A stretch of DNA of 64,000 nt from Neobacillus paridis (GCF_016765675.1 NZ_JAESWB010000168.1:124001-188000), one strand, 5' to 3'. Numbered from the stretch's first letter, positions 8,571 through 17,072 are shown. Numbers and translations: made by a program. Notes: generated by a model from the sequence alone, not told the origin.

Positions 8571-8593
8571 GACGTTCTATGGATGGCAACGTC
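8571..8593 (+). promoter_or_regulatory. Inverted repeat upstream of folD, possible operator
   Basis: GACGTT and AACGTC form a perfect 6-bp inverted repeat with 11 bases between them, about 50 bases before the folD start and just after the regulator's terminator. It is placed where an operator of the island would be expected. No promoter could be assigned with confidence. Confidence 0.3.
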
Positions 8594-8640
8594 TTAAACT
8601 GGAAGTAAATAAAAGTTTATTAAAGAATGAGGGTGAAGCA

Positions 8641-9507
8641 ATGACTGTTTTAATGGTGGGGAAAAAAGTAGCCAAATATAAAATGGAGTATCTACAGGAC
8701 GAGATGAATTATTTGAGAAGCAAAGGGATTGTTCCCAATGTAGAGATTATTAGAGTAGGTGGGAAGGGAGACGCAAGAACATATGAAAATTCGATTAAAA
8801 AGAAATTTGATTACCTAGGAATTCGCCATCATGAATCAATTTTTCCGGAAGAAATTACAGATAAAGTATTTTTAAATTTTATGAAGAAAAAAAATGAGGA
8901 TGATAACATCCATGGTATTCTTTTATTTCGTCCGCTTCCAAGCCATTTAACAGATCATAATCTGATAGTTCCCGAGAAGGACATTGAAGGAACTGCGCCA
9001 TTTAATGTGGGAAAAATTATGAATGGCAAAATGAATGGCTTACTTGCCTGTACACCTTTGGCAGTGATGGAACTTTTATCCTATTATCGAATAGTCCTTC
9101 AGGGGGCTCATGTTGTCATTGTCGGTCATAGTGCAGTTGTTGGAAAACCATTATCCATCATGCTGCTTAATCATGGAGCGACCGTAACGATAGCTCATAT
9201 TTATACGAAAAATCTTGAAGAAATCACCCGGGAAGCAGATATAGTCATTTCCGCAACTGGCAAAAGAGGTTTAATAACGAAAAACCATATTAAGAATGGA
9301 GCGGTTGTCGTCGATGTCGGCATATCAGTCGATGAATCCGGTAAAGTGCATGGTGATGTACTTTTCGATGAAGTCATTGAAAAAGCCAGTTATATTACAC
9401 CAGTACCTGGAGGAGTGGGGGATGTAACTACTACCATGTTAGCCAGCCAGGTACTAAAGGCAACCAAATTAGCAATGTCCAAATCTAGAGAATATCAACT
9501 ACAATAA
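8641..9507 (+). CDS. folD: Divergent FolD: methylene-THF dehydrogenase / methenyl-THF cyclohydrolase family
   Basis: A protein of 288 residues, normal FolD length. Start chosen at the ATG after GAGGGTG. Family landmarks are present: RPLPSHL, KDIEGTAPFNVGK, ACTPLAVMELL, the Rossmann region VVIVGHSAVVGKPLS, and TPVPGGVGDVTTTML. The canonical catalytic set is altered. The lysine of YxxxK is replaced (Y48 then ENSI, with KKK following), the glutamine of QLPLP is Phe96, and the aspartate of DVDG is Glu116. The nucleotide-site arginine and serine (GRS, HSxT in the canonical enzyme) read GHS and HIYT. It is therefore a divergent clade member. It may keep only one activity, have changed cofactor use, or use a shifted lysine. 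It leads the island with the formate channel, folT and folC. Confidence 0.85.
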   Translation: MTVLMVGKKVAKYKMEYLQDEMNYLRSKGIVPNVEIIRVGGKGDARTYENSIKKKFDYLGIRHHESIFPEEITDKVFLNFMKKKNEDDNIHGILLFRPLPSHLTDHNLIVPEKDIEGTAPFNVGKIMNGKMNGLLACTPLAVMELLSYYRIVLQGAHVVIVGHSAVVGKPLSIMLLNHGATVTIAHIYTKNLEEITREADIVISATGKRGLITKNHIKNGAVVVDVGISVDESGKVHGDVLFDEVIEKASYITPVPGGVGDVTTTMLASQVLKATKLAMSKSREYQLQ

Positions 9508-9551
9508 AGTCGTTGAATTGCGATAGGACAATAGAAAGCGAGGATTTCAGG

Positions 9552-10388
9552 ATGAACGGTTGTAGTCCGGATGAGATTTTGAATGTTACTGTAAAAAAAG
9601 GAATTGAAAAGTCGCAAATGTCATATAAAAAAATTATGATTTTAGCCTTTTTAGGCGGTGCTTTTATTGCACTTGGTTACTTGGCGTATATAAGGGTTGC
9701 TGGAAATATGCCGCATGAATGGGGGAGTTTGCCGCATTTAATTGGAGCAAGTGTATTCCCAATTGGCCTTATTCTTATTTTACTCGGGGGAGGTGAACTA
9801 ATAACCGGTAATATGATGGTAGTTGGTACTGCTTGGTTTGCCAGGAAAGTTTCATTTGTAAACTTGGCAATAAATTGGCTGTTGGTCACTTTCTTTAACC
9901 TCTTAGGCGCCATTTTTGTTGCTTATTTATTCGGGCATGTAATTGGTTTAACAGAAGGTGTTTTTACTGAAAAAACCGTTATGACGGCACAGGCAAAAGT
10001 TGATGCTAGTTTTATTCAGGCGTTTATCTCTGGTATAGGCTGTAACTGGCTTGTAGGGATCAGTGTATGGCTATCCTTAGGCGCCAAAGATTTTGCCGGA
10101 AAAATCTTAGCCATTTGGTTTCCTGTCATGATCTTTGTTTTAATTGGTTTTCAGCACGTTGTCGCTAATTTTTTCGTTATTCCGGCTGCCATTTTCCTTG
10201 GAAAATTAACATGGATTGATTTCTTGTTCAATGTCATCCCGGTATGGTTGGGTAATGCAGCAGGGGGAGCAATTCTTGTAGGTGGATTATATTCACTTGC
10301 TTATTACCAAAAAAATGATGAAGAACAGCGTGTAAGCTCAACTGAAGAAAAATTCTTTCACCAAGCTATCAGTAAACGAGCAAACTAA
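9552..10388 (+). CDS. Formate/nitrite transporter (FNT) family channel
   Basis: A protein of 278 residues with six predicted membrane helices and the FNT architecture. The channel landmarks are GGGELITGNMM, GIGCNWLVGISVWL and GFQHVVANFFVIP, whose His is the central pore histidine of FocA and NirC. FNT channels carry formate, nitrite or similar small monovalent anions. Directly behind folD and in the same cluster as formate-THF ligase, formate is the probable substrate, with export if the ligase runs towards ATP formation. The ATG is chosen for a GAGGA ribosome site. An upstream TTG start is possible but poorly supported. Confidence 0.88.
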   Translation: MNGCSPDEILNVTVKKGIEKSQMSYKKIMILAFLGGAFIALGYLAYIRVAGNMPHEWGSLPHLIGASVFPIGLILILLGGGELITGNMMVVGTAWFARKVSFVNLAINWLLVTFFNLLGAIFVAYLFGHVIGLTEGVFTEKTVMTAQAKVDASFIQAFISGIGCNWLVGISVWLSLGAKDFAGKILAIWFPVMIFVLIGFQHVVANFFVIPAAIFLGKLTWIDFLFNVIPVWLGNAAGGAILVGGLYSLAYYQKNDEEQRVSSTEEKFFHQAISKRAN

Positions 10389-10422
10389 ATAAATTTCACA
10401 AAAAGAAGAAGGGAACATTATT

Positions 10423-10968
10423 ATGCGTGTAGAGAGACAAATATCCACAACTTATAGCAAAATATCGACGAAGAAACTGACAACAATGGGATTATTAGTT
10501 GCCCTAAATTTAGTATTAAACCAAATGACGCTTTCGTTGGGGCCTACTATGGAAATTGGTTTTGCCTTTTTACCTATCGCCTTATTAGCTTATTTATATG
10601 GACCGATCAATGCGGGCATTGCGGCATCAATTGCCGATGTGATTGGCTTCCTATTAAGACCAAATGGGTTCTTTTTCCCAGGCTTCACGTTAAATGCCTT
10701 AGTGATGGGGGGTATTTACGGGTTAGTTCTGCATAAAAAAAACATCACTTTATTAAGAGTAGCCGCAGCCGTTTTACTAGAGGCGATCGTTGTTAGTTTA
10801 ATAATGACACCAATTTGGCTCAATATCATGTATGGCAGTCCTTTATTCGCTGTGCCAAGAATCATAAAAAACGTTATTTTATTCCCAATTGATGTAGGTC
10901 TTTTATACATGCTGCTTATGAATTATATTAAATTTGAATCGAGGAAAGAACATGGAGGAAAAATTTAA
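10423..10968 (+). CDS. folT: Folate ECF transporter S component FolT
   Basis: A membrane protein of 181 residues with about five or six hydrophobic segments. It has the FolT-family features ASIADVIGFLLRPNG and FFPGFTLNALVMGGIYG. S components bind the vitamin and share an energising module (EcfA, EcfA', EcfT) that is encoded elsewhere. Its place next to folC and the THF-dependent enzymes makes folate or 5-formyl-THF the natural ligand. This implies the island brings in its own folate to raise the THF pool. The end overlaps the folC start by 17 bases. Confidence 0.88.
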   Translation: MRVERQISTTYSKISTKKLTTMGLLVALNLVLNQMTLSLGPTMEIGFAFLPIALLAYLYGPINAGIAASIADVIGFLLRPNGFFFPGFTLNALVMGGIYGLVLHKKNITLLRVAAAVLLEAIVVSLIMTPIWLNIMYGSPLFAVPRIIKNVILFPIDVGLLYMLLMNYIKFESRKEHGGKI

Positions 10969-12298
10969 CGAAGCGATGAATTACATTCGCTCCCGGGAAC
11001 AATTTGGTTCCCGGCCGGGTCTCTTTAGAATTCGGTATTTATTAGATCAATTAGGAAACCCTCAAGATGATGTAAAGTTCGTTCATATCGCCGGTACGAA
11101 TGGCAAGGGATCGACTGTCACCTATTTAAAGGAACTTTTTATGAACAGCGGCTTCAAAGTTGGAACCTATACTTCCCCGTATATCGAAAGGTTTAACGAA
11201 AGAATTTGTATAAATGGTCGTCACATTCCCGATGAAGACATTGTTTATTTAATAAATGTGCTTCGGCCTATTGTCGATAAAATGGATAAAACTGAAGATT
11301 TATTTGGACTGACAGAGTTTGAACTTGTTACGGCAATGATGTTCTATTATTTTCACGAGAAAAAAGTGGACGTTGCTGTAATTGAGGTAGGACTTGGAGG
11401 GTTATTGGACAGTACAAATGTTGGACATCCGCTTGTATCCGGAATTACGACGATTGGATTGGATCACATGCAGATTTTGGGACAGACCATCGAACAAATT
11501 GCCGAGCAAAAAGCGGGAATTATTAAGCAGAATGGTACGGTAGTCACGGGCAATCTCCCAGAAAATGCATTACATGTCATTGAAAAAAAGGTCCGTAGTA
11601 CTGGAGCGAAAATTTACCGCTACAATAAAGAGTATTATGTAGATTATATCATGTCCAAACAATTGACTAATGAATATTTTTCCTTTAACAACGCCGGACA
11701 TTCATTTCCGATTTTGAGTACTTCCATGATAGGTTCACATCAAGTCGAAAATGCCGGGACGGCTCTCCAAATGTATCTATTATACATGGAAAAATGTCAA
11801 TTGTCTGTAGAACCGAAAATAGTCGCTGAAAGTTTGAATAATGCCTTTATTCCAGGGAGAATGGAAATACTTTCTGAGAGACCTTTAGTCATCGTGGATG
11901 GAGCCCATAATGTACCGGGAATGGAAAGATTGCATGACAACTTACAAGGAATGTTATTAAATAGGTCGGCAGAAAGTAAACTTTTTATTCTATTTTCCGC
12001 CATTCATACTAAAGATGTTTCAGGAATGATTCGTTTACTGGAAGACATCAAGCAGGCAGAGATCACGATTACTTCATTTGAATATGACTCTGCCTTAAGT
12101 GCAGTGGAAATAGCCCGGCACTGTCATAGAAAAATAGCAGTCATCAACAACTGGGAAAGAGCCATCTCAGAGCTTTTGGATCAAATGACTAATGATGACT
12201 TTTTGATTATTACTGGTTCTTTATATTTTATTTCTACCGTTAGACAAAAAGTGCGAAGATTACTTAGAAGAGAGAATGAAATAGTTGGATTTTACTAA
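10952..12298 (+). CDS. folC: Folylpolyglutamate synthase / dihydrofolate synthase family (FolC)
   Basis: A protein of 448 residues of the Mur-ligase family. It has the ATP loop GTNGKGSTVTYL, the family motif YTSPYIERFNERI, the acidic EVGLGGLLDSTN, and the C-terminal DGAHNVPGM. It adds glutamate to folates, trapping them in the cell and raising affinity for THF enzymes. The ATG after GAGGAAAG is chosen, which overlaps folT. Bacilli normally carry a housekeeping folC beside valS, so this copy is probably a pathway-dedicated paralogue working on folate taken up by FolT. Confidence 0.9.
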   Translation: MEEKFNEAMNYIRSREQFGSRPGLFRIRYLLDQLGNPQDDVKFVHIAGTNGKGSTVTYLKELFMNSGFKVGTYTSPYIERFNERICINGRHIPDEDIVYLINVLRPIVDKMDKTEDLFGLTEFELVTAMMFYYFHEKKVDVAVIEVGLGGLLDSTNVGHPLVSGITTIGLDHMQILGQTIEQIAEQKAGIIKQNGTVVTGNLPENALHVIEKKVRSTGAKIYRYNKEYYVDYIMSKQLTNEYFSFNNAGHSFPILSTSMIGSHQVENAGTALQMYLLYMEKCQLSVEPKIVAESLNNAFIPGRMEILSERPLVIVDGAHNVPGMERLHDNLQGMLLNRSAESKLFILFSAIHTKDVSGMIRLLEDIKQAEITITSFEYDSALSAVEIARHCHRKIAVINNWERAISELLDQMTNDDFLIITGSLYFISTVRQKVRRLLRRENEIVGFY

Positions 12299-12312
12299 AT
12301 TTTTATAAGACT

Positions 12313-12337
12313 AAAAGGCTGCCTCAGGCAGTCTTTT
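12313..12337 (+). terminator. Terminator after folC
   Basis: AAAGGCTGCC pairs with GGCAGTCTTT (one G-U pair) around a three-base loop, then a short T run. It separates the folD-folC and ftcD-fhs transcription units. Confidence 0.75.
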
Positions 12338-12494
12338 ACTATTTAGAGGTTTTGCTCCTTATAGTGATGAAATTCATATCCATACAAAATTATTTCCAGT
12401 ATAAAAGGAATAAAACCTGCAAGTTTCTTGCTGCCACAAAATTGTCACTGAATATCTCCCCAATTTAAGTTGTCTATAGCTGCATTTAGACGTT

Positions 12495-12530
12495 TTGTTG
12501 ACGCTTACAAATTAGACTCAAGGTGTAAGC
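12495..12530 (+). promoter_or_regulatory. Inverted repeat and cre-like sequence upstream of ftcD
   Basis: GCTTACA and TGTAAGC form a perfect 7-bp inverted repeat with a 14-base spacer, ending about 27 bases before the ftcD start. The left arm is embedded in TTGTTGACGCTTACA, which matches the CcpA cre consensus at all but two positions. This looks like an operator for the second transcription unit of the island. The rest of the 259-base gap after folC shows no gene. Confidence 0.4.
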
Positions 12531-12557
12531 AATAAACCTTAAGGAGGAAGTTACATT

Positions 12558-13547
12558 ATGGGCAAGAAACTTTTATTAGCTGTTCCAAACTTTAGTGAAG
12601 GTCAAAAGCTTGATGTTGTTAACGAAGTTGTCAATGCGGTAAGACAGGTTGAATCGGTTAAGATCGTCGGGGTTGAACCAGAGCATAATTTCAACAGAAC
12701 CGTTTTAACCTATATCGTTGATACGGACCATGTCGAGGAATCCATGTTAAAAATGGCCGAAAAAGTTTTTAAACATGTAAATATGGAAGTTCAAAAAGGT
12801 GATCACCCACGTATTGGGGCACTGGATACATTCCCAATTTTCCCATTGGAAAATGTCACAATCGAAGAAACGATCGCATTGGCTGAAAAATTAGGACAAT
12901 CTTTATTCGATCATTATAAGGTTCCGGTATACTTCTCCGGATTAAATGCGCGCACGGAATACAAAAAATCAAATACCAATATCCGCCGTGGTCAATACGA
13001 AGGGTTAAAAGCAATTTTGGAAGATAAAAACCATCCAGATTATGAAACAAGAAAACCCGATTTATCTGTTAATGGCGAATTAGATGCAAAAATGGGTGCT
13101 TGTACCGTTACTGCTGACTATGAAGGCTTAGTAGCATACAACGTGTTCGTAGAATCTGAAGATGTCAGCATTGCCAAAGAAATTGCTAAATTAGTGAAGA
13201 GTGAAGAGCACGGATGGTTATCAATAAAGAGCGTCGGCTTTAAAGATGAAGGTAAACCTGGCACTGCTGTTTCCATGAATGTATTTAACTGCACGGAAAC
13301 ACCACTTGTTATGTTACGTGACTATGTAGCTAAAAAAGCCGAAGAACGCGACACAAAAGTAATTGGTACAGAAATTGTGGGACCAGTTAAACAAGTTTAT
13401 GTCGAAGAAGCTGCAAGAGCATTCGGTTATGAATTTGATGGCAAAGACTATGTGAAATTAGTGAAAGTATTAGAAGAAAACATGGGATTAATTGGCTTTG
13501 ATGCTGAACAAATTATTGAATATCACCTTCAACCTGCAACATTGTAA
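12558..13547 (+). CDS. ftcD: Formiminotransferase (glutamate formimidoyltransferase type), single-domain
   Basis: A protein of 329 residues covering only the formiminotransferase half of the bifunctional eukaryotic enzyme. Landmarks are the start (LLLAVPNFSEGQ), VEPEHNFNRTV, the folate/catalytic segment GDHPRIGALDTFPIFPL with the conserved His, and AYNVFVE. It transfers the formimino group from an N-formimino amino acid to THF, giving 5-formimino-THF. The donor is classically formiminoglutamate from histidine, or formiminoglycine in purine fermenters. No hut or purine-breakdown gene is in the window, so the donor is open. It is preceded by AAGGAGG and followed by a hairpin before the permease gene. 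Confidence 0.93.
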   Translation: MGKKLLLAVPNFSEGQKLDVVNEVVNAVRQVESVKIVGVEPEHNFNRTVLTYIVDTDHVEESMLKMAEKVFKHVNMEVQKGDHPRIGALDTFPIFPLENVTIEETIALAEKLGQSLFDHYKVPVYFSGLNARTEYKKSNTNIRRGQYEGLKAILEDKNHPDYETRKPDLSVNGELDAKMGACTVTADYEGLVAYNVFVESEDVSIAKEIAKLVKSEEHGWLSIKSVGFKDEGKPGTAVSMNVFNCTETPLVMLRDYVAKKAEERDTKVIGTEIVGPVKQVYVEEAARAFGYEFDGKDYVKLVKVLEENMGLIGFDAEQIIEYHLQPATL

Positions 13548-13558
13548 TGATTTCAGCC

Positions 13559-13601
13559 GGGGCATTTTGATCAGAAGCCATTCTACAAGATGCCCCTTTT
13601 T
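13559..13601 (+). terminator. Hairpin with T run between ftcD and the permease gene
   Basis: GGGGCATTTTG pairs with CAAGATGCCCC (one G-U pair) across a 16-base loop, followed by TTTTT. It stands inside what appears to be one gene cluster, so it probably causes partial termination and makes ftcD mRNA more abundant than the downstream part. Confidence 0.75.
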
Positions 13602-13639
13602 GAGGAATTTTCCTAATAAATTGGGAAGGGGAACTATTT

Positions 13640-14578
13640 ATGTTCATTAAAGTGCTTTTAGGTGTGTTGGTGTTATTATTCCTTAATTACTTAGTTATCT
13701 TCATGAAAGATTATGCAAAAGCGAAAAAAGAGGGCACCCTTGAAAATGAGTCAAGAGGCAAATTCTATACATTTGGGATTTTAGGGGCTATTTTTAACTT
13801 TTTCGATACACTCGGAATCGGCAGCTTTGCAACATCAACCGCAACGTTTAAGCTTGGAAAAATGATGCCGGATAAAAAAATTCCTGGTACTTTGAATGTA
13901 GGAACAACCGCATCTGTTTTTTTGGAAGCATTTGTTTTTATCAGCATTGTAAAAGTAGACTACTTAACGCTCGTTGTTTTAATTGGTGCCACAATGCTGG
14001 GGGCTTACTTTGGTGCGGCAATCGTGTCAAAATTACCTGAAATCAAAATCCAATGGGGAATGGGCATCGCTCTATTTATCGTTGCATTTCTTATGTTTGC
14101 CGGCTTTATTAACCTATTCACCATGAACGGAGTAGCGATCGGATTACGCGGAGTTAAATTAATTATCGGATTTGTTTGGTGTTTTGTTGTAGGTGTAGCG
14201 GCTTGTCTCGGAATCGGTCAGTATGCACCAATTATGGCAATGTCTTTCGTATTAGGCTTATCTCCATTAACTGCATACCCGCTGATGACAGGAGCAACAG
14301 CGTTCATGCAAACCATCTCCGGTGCAAAATATGTTAAAGAAGGCCAATATCACCGTAAAGCATCATTAGCTTATCTCATTTGCGGACCAATTGGGGTGGC
14401 TATTGCGGCCTTACTGGTTAAAAATATGCCAATTGATTTATTGAAGAAGGTCATTTTCGTAGTAGTTATCTATACAGCCATTCAAATGATCCGTTCTGGA
14501 CTAAAATCACGTAGAGAAGCTACTTTGGTTAAAAATGAAGCAGTTGCCGAAACTGCTAACGCCGGTCAAACACATTAA
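13640..14578 (+). CDS. TSUP (TauE/SafE, DUF81) family membrane permease
   Basis: A protein of 312 residues with eight or nine hydrophobic segments and the TSUP repeats, seen as GILGAIFNFFDTLGIGSFA in the first half and CFVVGVAACLGIGQYAPIMA in the second. Members move sulfite, sulfonates, sulfoacetate or other small organic anions, and the direction is rarely known. It sits between ftcD and fchA and so may carry the substrate or a product of the formimino pathway, but no motif tells which. SD is GGGAAGGGGA. The 23 residues at the C-terminus are soluble and probably cytoplasmic or exposed. Confidence 0.82.
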   Translation: MFIKVLLGVLVLLFLNYLVIFMKDYAKAKKEGTLENESRGKFYTFGILGAIFNFFDTLGIGSFATSTATFKLGKMMPDKKIPGTLNVGTTASVFLEAFVFISIVKVDYLTLVVLIGATMLGAYFGAAIVSKLPEIKIQWGMGIALFIVAFLMFAGFINLFTMNGVAIGLRGVKLIIGFVWCFVVGVAACLGIGQYAPIMAMSFVLGLSPLTAYPLMTGATAFMQTISGAKYVKEGQYHRKASLAYLICGPIGVAIAALLVKNMPIDLLKKVIFVVVIYTAIQMIRSGLKSRREATLVKNEAVAETANAGQTH

Positions 14579-14605
14579 TATTTTTAATAGATTAGGAGAA
14601 TTGTT

Positions 14606-15235
14606 ATGGATAAATTAGTAGATTTAACAATTACTGACTTTGTTGCGAAACTTGGTTCTGATGAACCTGCTCCAGGAGGCGGCTCTGCTTCCGCTCTTGC
14701 TGGCAGCGTGGGAGCTGCCTTAACAAGAATGGTATGCGAATTAACCATTGGGAAAAAGAAATATGCCGAATATGACGAAGAAATGAAAGCATTATTAGTA
14801 GAGTTGAAAGAGCTTAATGATAAGCTGCTGGCTGCCATTGATGCTGACACTGAAGCGTTTAATAAAGTATCTGCCGTATTTGCTTTACCTAAAGAAACAG
14901 AACAGGATAAAGAAAAAAGAAAAGCAGCAATGCAAGATGCCTTAAAATATGCAACCAAAGTTCCTTTCCATACAATGGAATTAATTCTTGAAGGGCTTGA
15001 ATTAACTTCAAAAGCTGTTGGTAAATCCAATACAAACGCTGCCAGCGATTTAGGTGTAGCCGCCCTTACAATGAAAGCAGGTCTTTATGGCAGCTGGTTA
15101 AATGTTCTGATTAATATCGGCGGCGTTAAAGATGATAGATTCAGAAATGAATACGCTGAAAATGGTAAAGCTCTTTTAGTAAAAGGTACGGAACTTGCAG
15201 ATTATATTTATCAACAAATTGAAAATTCGCTATAA
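14606..15235 (+). CDS. fchA: Formimidoyl-THF cyclodeaminase
   Basis: A protein of 209 residues, the size of the stand-alone bacterial enzyme. It has the family signature PAPGGGSASALAGSVGAAL near the N-terminus and the second conserved block SNTNAASDLGVAALTM. It converts 5-formimino-THF to 5,10-methenyl-THF with release of ammonia, the step directly after FtcD. It starts after TTAGGAG and is followed 30 bases later by fhs, so the two are probably cotranscribed. Confidence 0.93.
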   Translation: MDKLVDLTITDFVAKLGSDEPAPGGGSASALAGSVGAALTRMVCELTIGKKKYAEYDEEMKALLVELKELNDKLLAAIDADTEAFNKVSAVFALPKETEQDKEKRKAAMQDALKYATKVPFHTMELILEGLELTSKAVGKSNTNAASDLGVAALTMKAGLYGSWLNVLINIGGVKDDRFRNEYAENGKALLVKGTELADYIYQQIENSL

Positions 15236-15265
15236 TGGAAGTAGCACAAATAAAGGAGAATGAAG

Positions 15266-16942
15266 ATGGCATTTTTATCGGATATTGAAATTGCTAACCA
15301 AAATAAGATGCTGCCGATTACTGATATCGCCAAAAGCATAGGAATCGATGAACAATCTATCGATTTATATGGGAGGTATAAAGCAAAATTAGATATCAAT
15401 GAATTGGAGCGCATGAAAGACCAGCCAAACGGGAAATTGATCCTGGTAACGGCAATAACCCCAACGGCAGCCGGAGAAGGGAAAACAACAACATCGGTTG
15501 GTTTAGCTGACGCATTGCATGAACAAGGAGAAAAAGTGGTCGTTGCCCTGCGCGAACCATCACTGGGACCGGTATTTGGTGTAAAAGGTGGAGCAGCCGG
15601 CGGCGGCTATTCCCAAGTAGTCCCAATGGAAGATATCAATTTACACTTCACCGGTGATTTTCATGCCATTGGTGCTGCCAATAACTTGCTAGCTGCGATG
15701 ATTGATAACCATATTTTCCACGGCAATGAGTTAGGAATTGATAATCGTCGGATTACCTGGAAACGTGTTGTTGATATGAATGACCGGCAGCTGCGTTACA
15801 TTGTCAATGGTTTAAATGGCAAAACAAATGGTGTGCCCAGAGAAGACGGTTATGATATCACTGTAGCATCAGAAATTATGGCAATCCTTTGTTTATCTAG
15901 TGATTTGGATGATTTGAAAGACAGAATCAGACGAATTGTGATCGGCTATTCCTATGATGGAAGAGCCATAACGGCTGGAGACTTGAAGGCTGAAGGAGCA
16001 ATGACTGTATTATTGAAAGATGCGATTCGCCCTAACCTGGTTCAAACATTGGCTAAAACACCGGCGATTATTCATGGTGGCCCATTCGCCAATATTGCCC
16101 ACGGCTGTAACAGTGTAATTGCCACAAAATTGGCGTTAAAATATGCTGATTATGTTGTAACAGAAGCTGGTTTTGGTGCAGACTTGGGCGCTGAAAAATT
16201 CATTGACATTAAGTGCAGAATAGCAGGTATCCAACCAGATGCAGTCGTTTTAGTGGCGACGATTCGTGCATTGAAACTTCACGGCGGAGTAAATAAGACA
16301 GAATTAAGCAAAGAAAACGTAGAAGCAGTTGTCAAAGGTATGCCTAACTTATTGAAGCATATTGAAAATATTCAAGAACATTATGGCCTGCCATTAGTTG
16401 TAGCCATTAATAAATTCCCGACAGACACAGAGGAAGAAATTGAAGCAGTGAAGCGGGCTTGTGCAGCTGTTGGGGTTGAAGCGATTCTGGCAGATGTTTG
16501 GGCTAAAGGCGGTAAAGGCGGCTTGGAATTAGCAACAAAGGTAAAACAGATTGTCGATGAAGCGAATCATTTCCAATTTGTCTATGATGATGAAGATTCG
16601 ATTGCCGAAAAACTAACAAAGATTGCTTCGAAAATTTATGGCGCTGACGGGGTCGATTTTACTAACGAAGCAAAAAAAGAACTAAAAGTATTAACTGAAA
16701 TGGGCTTTGGAAAATTACCGATTTGTGTTGCCAAAACTCAGTATTCTTTCTCGGATAATAAAGAATTACTATGCAGACCACAGGGCTTCCATATTACCGT
16801 CCGAAATTTGAAAGTATCTGCCGGAGCCGGTTTTATTGTGGCTATCACCGGTACGATGATGACAATGCCTGGATTGCCGAAAGTGCCGGCTGCGGAAAGA
16901 ATTGATATCAATAGTAATGGTGAAATAACAGGCTTATTCTAG
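15266..16942 (+). CDS. fhs: Formate-tetrahydrofolate ligase
   Basis: A protein of 558 residues, the usual length of the monofunctional bacterial enzyme. The ATP-binding P-loop is [18 protein letters not shown] near residue 63-80. Other family blocks are [21 protein letters not shown] and [15 protein letters not shown]. Two ATG codons lie two codons apart; the second is chosen because AAAGGAG is then seven bases away rather than one. The enzyme makes 10-formyl-THF from formate, THF and ATP and is reversible. With FchA and a cyclohydrolase feeding 10-formyl-THF, the reverse reaction would give formate plus ATP. It ends the island before a strong terminator. Confidence 0.95.
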   Translation: MAFLSDIEIANQNKMLPITDIAKSIGIDEQSIDLYGRYKAKLDINELERMKDQPNGKLILVTAITPTAAGEGKTTTSVGLADALHEQGEKVVVALREPSLGPVFGVKGGAAGGGYSQVVPMEDINLHFTGDFHAIGAANNLLAAMIDNHIFHGNELGIDNRRITWKRVVDMNDRQLRYIVNGLNGKTNGVPREDGYDITVASEIMAILCLSSDLDDLKDRIRRIVIGYSYDGRAITAGDLKAEGAMTVLLKDAIRPNLVQTLAKTPAIIHGGPFANIAHGCNSVIATKLALKYADYVVTEAGFGADLGAEKFIDIKCRIAGIQPDAVVLVATIRALKLHGGVNKTELSKENVEAVVKGMPNLLKHIENIQEHYGLPLVVAINKFPTDTEEEIEAVKRACAAVGVEAILADVWAKGGKGGLELATKVKQIVDEANHFQFVYDDEDSIAEKLTKIASKIYGADGVDFTNEAKKELKVLTEMGFGKLPICVAKTQYSFSDNKELLCRPQGFHITVRNLKVSAGAGFIVAITGTMMTMPGLPKVPAAERIDINSNGEITGLF

Positions 16943-16957
16943 TAGAATATGTAACGG

Positions 16958-16995
16958 AAAGTGTTGTTTGTGAAAATAGCAAACAACACTTTTTG
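16958..16995 (+). terminator. Terminator of the one-carbon island
   Basis: A stem of about 12 bp (AAGTGTTGTTTG with CAAACAACACTT), a nine-base loop, and a T run. Confidence 0.88.
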
Positions 16996-17072
16996 GTTAA
17001 TACTATATGTACTTATTTTCACAAGGAATGGGAAAAAGAAAGGTCAAGCAGCGAGGGGATTGGAGGCAGGGA

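Noticed and set aside
8559..8590. Possible sigma-54 (-24/-12) promoter TTGGCA...TTGAC before folD
   Set aside because: The GG and GC dinucleotides do not have the required spacing and the -12 element TTGC is missing.
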